Assembly: GCA_900543145.1 (NCBI GenBank)
Contig: UQPZ01000005.1
Span: forward strand, 1-64,000
Source of the DNA: an uncultured Ruminococcus sp.
GTDB taxonomy: Bacteria; Bacillota; Clostridia; Oscillospirales; Ruminococcaceae
Direction: 5' to 3'
DNA: 64,000 nucleotides
Of the stretch, positions 59,178-64,000 are shown piece by piece. The position numbers and the translations under genes were made by a program. Numbering within the stretch: the first letter of the stretch is position 1; each line of letters begins with the position of its first letter. The notes beneath the pieces were generated by a model. The model was given only the letters and a program-made list of their open reading frames with translations. It had not been told where the DNA came from and did no database searches.

Positions 59178-60350
59178 TTACTTTGCCGAATTATAAATAT
59201 TTATCATATCCTGTTTATCAAGAATTTTAAATCCGCCGATAGTTCTTTTTCCGAAATGACTGCACTTTTCTGCCAGTTCACTGATCATATTGTCATTAAG
59301 CTCATAGCCCAGCTCTTTTACAGTCACAGGCATATTAATGCTTCTGAAAAAGTTCTCGCAGGCTGATATTGCCATTAGAGCGGTTTCATTAATATCAGCT
59401 CCGCAGATACCGAAAACGTTTCTGCCGAATCGGGCAAACCTGTCCGGATCCTCCGTATAAACATATCTCGCCCAACTGCCCCATACCGCGCACAGTCCTG
59501 CACCATGAGCACAGTCGAACATTCCGCCCAGCTCGTGTTCAAGCTGATGAGTTGCCCAGTCGCCGCCGCCTCCAAGACCTGTAAGATTATTATGAGAAAG
59601 ACTTCCCGCCCACATTATTTCCGCTCTTGCGTCATAATTTTCAGGCTCGTCAACAAGTCTTTCGGCATTACGGATAACTGTTCTCATAAGCGCTTCGGCA
59701 ATACTGTCGGTAAGCTCCATAGAATCGCAGCCGCCGAAATACCTCTCCATAGTATGCATAAGAATATCCGCCGCTCCGCTTGAAGTCTGATATGGCGGAA
59801 GAGTGTAGGTTAGCTCAGGATTCATTACCGCAAAAACAGGACGGGAACACTGAGATGAATATCCTCTTTTGAGCCAGCCGTTTTCATTTGTAATTACGCT
59901 CGAATCGCTTGTTTCACTGCCTGCAGCGGCAATAGTCAGGACGCAGCCTACCGGAAGGCATTTATCGGCAGTCCTCTTTCCATCGTATAGCTCCCATACG
60001 TCAAAATCACATACCGCACCGTATGCAATAGCCTTTGCCGAATCTATAACGCTTCCTCCGCCTACCGCAAGAATAAAATCAATACCCTTTTCTCGACAAA
60101 GCTTTATCCCCTCATATACTAAAGAAAGCCGAGGATTAGGCACAACTCCGCCCAGACTTTCATATTCGATGCCTGCTTCCCTCAGCGATCTGAAAATACG
60201 GTCCAAAAGACCGCTTTTTTCTGCACTTTTTCCTCCGTAATGTACCAGCACCTTTTTACAGCCCTGTTCTCTGACAAGCTCGCCTGTACGCTCGTCAGTA
60301 TTTTTTCCGAACACTACCTTAGTAGGTATATGAAATTCAAAATTATTCAT
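59178..60350 (-). CDS. Iron-containing alcohol dehydrogenase
   Basis: 390 aa group III dehydrogenase (YugJ/butanol dehydrogenase-like). NNFEFHIPTKVVFGKNT at the start, the cofactor motif LAVGGGSVIDSAKAI near residue 95, and metal-ligand segments DILMHTMERYFGG near 195 and HQLEHELGGMFDCAHGAGL near 265. Uses NAD(P)H to reduce aldehydes or ketones. GAAAGGGAAGG precedes the ATG. Middle gene of the AraC-linked operon. Confidence 0.94.
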   Translation of the reverse strand: MNNFEFHIPTKVVFGKNTDERTGELVREQGCKKVLVHYGGKSAEKSGLLDRIFRSLREAGIEYESLGGVVPNPRLSLVYEGIKLCREKGIDFILAVGGGSVIDSAKAIAYGAVCDFDVWELYDGKRTADKCLPVGCVLTIAAAGSETSDSSVITNENGWLKRGYSSQCSRPVFAVMNPELTYTLPPYQTSSGAADILMHTMERYFGGCDSMELTDSIAEALMRTVIRNAERLVDEPENYDARAEIMWAGSLSHNNLTGLGGGGDWATHQLEHELGGMFDCAHGAGLCAVWGSWARYVYTEDPDRFARFGRNVFGICGADINETALMAISACENFFRSINMPVTVKELGYELNDNMISELAEKCSHFGKRTIGGFKILDKQDMINIYNSAK

Positions 60351-60379
60351 ATTGACGCCTTCCCTTTCTGTTATATCTA

Positions 60380-61393
60380 TTAGCTTAAAACGCTTTTTAC
60401 CGCATCTTCCATTGCCTCAATTACCTTATCGCACCAATGATCGAATTCGGCGTCGGACTGCTGACACTCCTTATGGCTCAGCACATATTCAACCGCTCTT
60501 TTTACTCCCTGATCAAAGCGTATCTGAGCGTTAAAGCCGGGAACAAGACGCTTCAGCTTCGCATTATCAAATACTACCGAATTTGCTTTATCGCCTATAA
60601 GTCCTCCCTCAAAATCATACGAGCTGCACTTTGCAAGGAAATCCGACGGCACATAATAAGGCTTGTATTCAACCCCGAGAGCGTCGGCAAGAGCCGTATA
60701 TATCTGATTCCAGGTCAGCGTTTCGTCAGAGGTTATCTGAACCGCTTCTCCTATTGCGTGAATATTTCCTATAAGTCCTGCAAAAGCCGCGGCAAAATCG
60801 TCGCAGTGAGTCATCGTCCAAAGAGAAGAGCCGTCGCCGTGTACTATTACAGGCTTGCCCTCAAGCATTCTTTTGACTACCTGCCAGCTTCCTCCGTTCC
60901 CGTGAACTCCTACAGGAACAGAACGATCGCAGTAGGTGTGGCTGGGTCGTACTATCGTTACAGGAAAGCCGTTTTCACGATACATTTTCATCAGAAGATC
61001 CTCACAGGCTATCTTATTGCGGGAATACTCCCAGAATGGATTTGCAAGAGGAGTTCCCTCGCTGATAATATAGCTTCCCAGCGGCTTCTGATATGCCGAA
61101 GCTGAGCTTATAAAAATATACTGCTTTGTTTTTCCTGAAAAAAGCCTGAAATCACGCATAACCTGTTCAGGCACGAATCCGATAAAATCGGCAACGCAGT
61201 CAAAAGACATTCCGTTCAGCAGCTCAGCTGCTTTTTCCTCATCGCCTATATCACAGCAGATATGCTTAGCCCCCTCTAAACCGACGTTTCTCGAGCCGCG
61301 GTTAAGCAGCCATACCTCTTCCCCCTTTGAAAGCAGGAGCTTTGTTATAGCTTCGGAAATAGTTCCTGTTCCGCCTATAAATAGAATTTTCAT
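60380..61393 (-). CDS. NAD-dependent epimerase/dehydratase family protein
   Basis: 337 aa from the ATG at 61393, after AGGAG. Extended SDR fold: KILFIGGTGTISEAI at the N-terminus, YIFISSASAYQKPL near residue 95 (active-site Ser region), and RNKIACEDLL with a Tyr upstream (EYSRNKIACE) completing the YxxxK-like motif. Resembles sugar-nucleotide reductases or CSP41-like proteins. Exact substrate unknown. First gene of the operon, divergent from AraC. Confidence 0.88.
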   Translation of the reverse strand: MKILFIGGTGTISEAITKLLLSKGEEVWLLNRGSRNVGLEGAKHICCDIGDEEKAAELLNGMSFDCVADFIGFVPEQVMRDFRLFSGKTKQYIFISSASAYQKPLGSYIISEGTPLANPFWEYSRNKIACEDLLMKMYRENGFPVTIVRPSHTYCDRSVPVGVHGNGGSWQVVKRMLEGKPVIVHGDGSSLWTMTHCDDFAAAFAGLIGNIHAIGEAVQITSDETLTWNQIYTALADALGVEYKPYYVPSDFLAKCSSYDFEGGLIGDKANSVVFDNAKLKRLVPGFNAQIRFDQGVKRAVEYVLSHKECQQSDAEFDHWCDKVIEAMEDAVKSVLS

Positions 61394-61436
61394 AAATGCA
61401 CTCCTCATGATAAAAATCTTAAAAATTTACAATATA

Positions 61437-61469
61437 AGTATAGCAAGACTTGCAAAGTTATGCTATAAT
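61437..61469. promoter_or_regulatory. Overlapping divergent promoters of the AraC locus
   Basis: Plus strand: TAGCAA (61441-61446), 17 nt, TATAAT (61464-61469) toward araC. Minus strand: TAGCAT (61460-61465), 17 nt, TATACT (61437-61442) toward the epimerase gene. The two elements share sequence so that each -35 overlaps the other's -10; TATAGCA and TGCTATA form an inverted repeat. Poor -35 boxes suggest dependence on the AraC protein. Confidence 0.65.
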
Positions 61470-61520
61470 CATTACAGTTAAAAATAGTACGAATCTATAC
61501 ACAAGAAAGGAATGACAGCT

Positions 61521-62393
61521 ATGCAGGAGCTGTTTGAATACAGCGATAAGCTCAATTCACCGTATGAAGCATTTATGTTCGACACAGATAATGAAAACTT
61601 TCCTGTCCGCTCTCACTGGCATTATTTTGTAGAGATAATATATATACTTGAAGGCTCTGTTATCGTCAGCAGCAAAAATATCAGCCATACTGCCGAAACC
61701 GGAACGCTGGTGGTTTTTCATTCTCAGACGGTTCATTCAATTTATCCGGACAACGGAAATTACTGCAGATATGCCGTACTGAAATTTGACGTTAACCGCC
61801 TTAATATATCAAACAACTATTCCCCCAAGCTTTCTTATATACTTTCGGCCGCAAAGGACGACAGCAATGCCGATATATTTTTCCGTTCTAAAGAACTGAC
61901 CGATATTCCCGTCAAAGAATTTTTTATAAGCTGTATACGCGAAATAAGAGATAAAAATTACGGCTACGATCTTATCGTACAAGCGCAGCTCTCCTCCCTG
62001 CTGGTTGAGCTTATAAGGATATGGCGGCAAAAGGGATTTGATACAAACCATATTTCCGTTAATCAGGTCGACGCCGAATCTATCCATACGATAACAGAAT
62101 ATATAGACTCTCATTTTGCAGATCCTTTGAAGGTTCAGACACTTGCAGATAAATGCGGTATGAGCTACTCATATTTTGCACGGCTGTTCAGGCAGCTATA
62201 CGGGCAAAGCTGTAAAGAATACATTGAATTCATAAGAATATGCAAGGCTGAAGATATGCTGCTGTTTACAAATTCCGACCTGAACTATATAAGTCAGGAA
62301 ACAGGTTTTTCAGATTGCAGTCATCTGATCAAGACCTTCAAAAAGCTAAAAGGGATAACTCCTAAGCAGTTCAGGCTGAAAATGAGGAGATAA
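61521..62393 (+). CDS. AraC family transcriptional regulator
   Basis: 290 aa from the ATG at 61521 (AAAGGA 9 nt upstream). N-terminal cupin-type ligand domain (HWHYFVEIIYILEGSVIVSS, then HSQTVHSIYPD) and C-terminal double helix-turn-helix (YIDSHFADPLKVQTLADKCGMS; YISQETGFSDCSHLIKTFKK). This arrangement binds sugars or related metabolites. It is divergent from three oxidoreductase genes that it probably controls through the shared promoter region. Confidence 0.93.
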   Translation: MQELFEYSDKLNSPYEAFMFDTDNENFPVRSHWHYFVEIIYILEGSVIVSSKNISHTAETGTLVVFHSQTVHSIYPDNGNYCRYAVLKFDVNRLNISNNYSPKLSYILSAAKDDSNADIFFRSKELTDIPVKEFFISCIREIRDKNYGYDLIVQAQLSSLLVELIRIWRQKGFDTNHISVNQVDAESIHTITEYIDSHFADPLKVQTLADKCGMSYSYFARLFRQLYGQSCKEYIEFIRICKAEDMLLFTNSDLNYISQETGFSDCSHLIKTFKKLKGITPKQFRLKMRR

Positions 62394-62396
62394 AAA

Positions 62397-62431
62397 GCGC
62401 CTGTACGGAAGATAAAAATCCGTACAGGCGC
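62397..62431. terminator. Bidirectional terminator between araC and rubrerythrin
   Basis: GCGCCTGTACGGA pairs with TCCGTACAGGCGC, a perfect 13 bp stem, with T-runs on both sides. Confidence 0.9.
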
Positions 62432-62446
62432 AGTTTTCACCGCTAA

Positions 62447-62992
62447 TTACTTAAAATATCTGTCGTAAAGACCCTTGAAGCCGCAGCCATGGCGAGCCTC
62501 GTCCTTAGCCATTTCATGAACCGTATCGTGAATAGCATCATAACCCAGCTCTTTAGCTCTCTTGGCGATCTCAAGCTTTCCTACTACAGCGCCGTTTTCA
62601 GCCATATATCTCAGCTCAAGGTTTTTCTTTGTTGACGGAGTTACTACCTCACCGAGCAGCTCAGCGAATTTTGCAGCGTGCTCAGCCTCTTCATAAGCCG
62701 CCTTTTCATAGAACAGACCGATCTCTGGGTAGCCCTCGCGGAAAGCTACTCTCGCCATTGCAAGATACATTCCGACCTCTGAGCATTCTCCGTTAAAGTT
62801 ATCCCTAAGTCCCTGAACAACCTCTTCGTCAAGACCCTGAGCAACGCCTACCTTATGCTCGTCAGCCCATACAAGCTCTTCATCTGCCATTTTATTAAAC
62901 TTTGAACCCGGAACTCCGCACTGAGGGCACTTCTCAGGCGGCTGCTCTCCTTCATAAATATAACCGCATACTGAACATACAAACTTTGACAT
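62447..62992 (-). CDS. Reverse rubrerythrin (NADH peroxidase type)
   Basis: 181 aa. The rubredoxin domain is N-terminal (Cys6, Cys9, Cys22, Cys25 in VCSVCGYIYEG and KCPQCGVPG), and the ferritin-like di-iron domain follows (about 45-181). The ligands lie in helix segments such as GECSEVGMYLAMARVA, EKAAYEEAEHAAKF and MAKDEARHG. This order defines reverse rubrerythrin, which reduces H2O2 and O2 in anaerobes. GAGGAGG precedes the ATG; promoter at 63090-63118. Confidence 0.95.
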   Translation of the reverse strand: MSKFVCSVCGYIYEGEQPPEKCPQCGVPGSKFNKMADEELVWADEHKVGVAQGLDEEVVQGLRDNFNGECSEVGMYLAMARVAFREGYPEIGLFYEKAAYEEAEHAAKFAELLGEVVTPSTKKNLELRYMAENGAVVGKLEIAKRAKELGYDAIHDTVHEMAKDEARHGCGFKGLYDRYFK

Positions 62993-63089
62993 AATATTGT
63001 CCTCCTCAATTTAAATTTTAATTTATTTACTTTATTATATAACCGACCGACTATATCGGTTTATGTTATAGCTTTCTTGCTACGATTAA

Positions 63090-63118
63090 AGTATACCACA
63101 TAAGTGTACATTTGTCAA
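63090..63118 (-). promoter_or_regulatory. Promoter of the rubrerythrin gene
   Basis: TTGACA (63113-63118), 17 nt spacer, TATACT (63090-63095), leader about 90 nt. The spacer 62993-63334 also holds a small inverted repeat AACCGA/TCGGTT (around 63043-63063) in the leader, and AT-rich sequence with nothing else recognised. A PerR box is not obvious. Confidence 0.8.
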
Positions 63119-63307
63119 CACTTTAATTATTACATTTTTTGCTGATTATTTATGCTTATATTTGTTAAACCTGCACAATAAACATATTATTTTTGAAATA
63201 TATTATTTACAGTAAGAGTCAAGTTGATTCATATAGACAAATTCTAATTTATATGATAAAATATAATAGTGCTGATAATTTAAAATTAATATGAAAGGCC
63301 GGTGAAG

Positions 63308-63329
63308 ATCCGCACATCCATATGCGGAT
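63308..63329 (+). repeat. Hairpin in the leader of the C_GCAxxG_C_C gene
   Basis: ATCCGCA and TGCGGAT with an 8 nt loop lie between a GAAAGG Shine-Dalgarno and the ATG at 63335; folding would bring the two closer. Confidence 0.5.
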
Positions 63330-63334
63330 ATATT

Positions 63335-63796
63335 ATGATAGATCTAAACAGTTCCCCAAAAGCGGTCAAGGCAATGGAGCTTTTTAAAAGCGGCTATAAC
63401 TGTTCACAAGCAGTGATCGGAGCATGGCATGAGGAGATCGGACTTGATTTCAATACCGCCGTACATATTTCTTCAGGATTCGGCGGCGGAATGGGAAGGC
63501 TGAGAGAAGTATGCGGAAGCTGCTCAGGAGCATTTATGGTGCTAAGTATGAAATACGGCTATACCGATCCTAAAAATTATAAGGATAAAAAAAGATTATA
63601 TGAGCTGATACAGAAATTTGCCGCAAGATTTAAGGAAGAAAACGGCTTTGATTCGATAGTATGCCGTGAGCTTCTGGGACTTTCGTCCGGCGCAAGCAGT
63701 CCTGCTCCATCAATTCGTACAGACAGCTATTATAAGAAACGTCCCTGTCCAGAACTTATAGGACTTTCTTCGTATCTTCTTACGGAGTTTATTTAA
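63335..63796 (+). CDS. C_GCAxxG_C_C family protein
   Basis: 153 aa from the ATG at 63335; a GTG at 63302 would give 164 aa but begins 3 nt after the ribosome site. The hallmark is seen as GYNCSQAVIGAW near residue 22, then GGGMGRLREVCGSCSGAFMVL near 50, and a later Cys (SIVCRELLGL) in the C-terminal part. Family members are small, probably redox or metal-binding, and common in anaerobic Firmicutes. Function unknown. It is downstream of nothing on the same strand and upstream of the YitT gene. Confidence 0.88.
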   Translation: MIDLNSSPKAVKAMELFKSGYNCSQAVIGAWHEEIGLDFNTAVHISSGFGGGMGRLREVCGSCSGAFMVLSMKYGYTDPKNYKDKKRLYELIQKFAARFKEENGFDSIVCRELLGLSSGASSPAPSIRTDSYYKKRPCPELIGLSSYLLTEFI

Positions 63797-63859
63797 TAAT
63801 CACAGCTTTTAAAGGGCATAATAGCTTTAATATATTCTGCCGAAAGGATTGAAGCTATT

Positions 63860-64000
63860 ATGAATTTAGACGCACTTTTCAACGGTTCAGCCGTACGGCG
63901 TTTTTTTATTATCTGTACAGGAGCATTGTTCTACGGCGCTTCTCTTGGACTGTTTCTTGCTCCTAACGATCTTGCTCCCGGAGGTGTGGGCGGTATCTCC
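63860..64000 (+). CDS. YitT-family membrane protein, truncated by the window edge
   Basis: First 47 codons only; the gene continues beyond 64000. FYGASLGLFLAPNDLAPGGVGGIS is the start of the DUF161/YitT membrane domain (written here as family hallmark, ends at the edge). ATG at 63860 with AAAGGA 11 nt upstream. YitT proteins are multi-pass transport-like proteins of unknown function. Confidence 0.85.
   Translation, partial: MNLDALFNGSAVRRFFIICTGALFYGASLGLFLAPNDLAPGGVGGIS

Noticed and set aside
60437..61105. Plus-strand ORF of 222 codons opposite the epimerase gene
   Set aside because: Antisense shadow; basic, Arg/Tyr-rich composition and no start signals.

Overview
The window looks like chromosomal DNA from a low-to-moderate GC anaerobic Firmicute, most likely a gut Ruminococcus or close relative (Oscillospiraceae). 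The signs are a clostridial-type division and cell-wall (dcw) cluster headed by mraZ, a meso-DAP-type MurE, a reverse rubrerythrin, AGGAGG-type ribosome binding sites, sigma-A promoters of the TTGACA-17-TATAAT kind, and a plant-fibre surface kit (membrane-anchored GH5 cellulase with a CBM, cohesin-like surface protein, secreted protein with a sortase-like tail). The taxonomy is inferred from gene content only. I see no rRNA, intact tRNA, insertion sequence, prophage or CRISPR array.

Layout. 0-7 kb, all on the minus strand: housekeeping genes (rqcH, nif3-like, trmK, a DUF1858 protein, a zinc-ribbon protein, a SigH-like sigma factor, a lone Fe-S hydro-lyase beta subunit, a DivIVA-like coiled-coil protein). 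A degenerate tRNA-Val-like element lies between the sigma and zinc-ribbon genes. Bases 1-68 lie downstream of rqcH and show nothing I recognise. 6.9-7.3 kb: a promoter-driven, apparently structured RNA and a 39-codon ORF. 7.5-22.9 kb: the dcw cluster, in transcription order mraZ-rsmH-ftsL-ftsI/spoVD-murE-murF-mraY-ftsW-murG-unknown-murA-ftsQ-ftsZ, with a three-unit MraZ operator. murD, murC, murB and ftsA are absent, and MraY departs from the family at several catalytic motifs.

23-34 kb: ppa; an FkbH/acyl-carrier pair with an unknown gene; pyrG; the cohesin-like surface protein; a LacI-type sensor fused to GGDEF; cyclophilin preceded by an in-frame mini-ORF; and two unknown genes. 34-41 kb: a J-domain-like tail-anchored protein (plus strand), then coaD/rsmD with a coiled-coil partner, a secreted surface protein, a TetR/SDR pair with a clear operator, and dprA. 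41-56 kb: a cytoplasmic GH2 enzyme; the operon ddl-murI-DUF1934-argS; a eukaryotic-type HisA; a transglutaminase-like protein; an FkbM-type methyltransferase; small unknown genes; the GH5 cellulase; GNAT; and purA.

56-64 kb: a sodium-solute symporter, and an operon of three oxidoreductases (epimerase-like, iron alcohol dehydrogenase, SDR) divergent from an AraC regulator through overlapping promoters. Then come rubrerythrin, a C_GCAxxG_C_C redox-type protein and the start of a YitT-family membrane protein cut by the window edge.

How the genes work together. The dcw cluster plus ddl and murI supply much of lipid II synthesis and the septal machine. The GH5, cohesin-like, GH2 and symporter/dehydrogenase genes fit polysaccharide capture, sugar uptake and carbonyl reduction. 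Most transcription units end in readable intrinsic terminators, several of them shared between convergent genes. Gene starts were moved to internal codons wherever the first in-frame codon lay inside the Shine-Dalgarno sequence.
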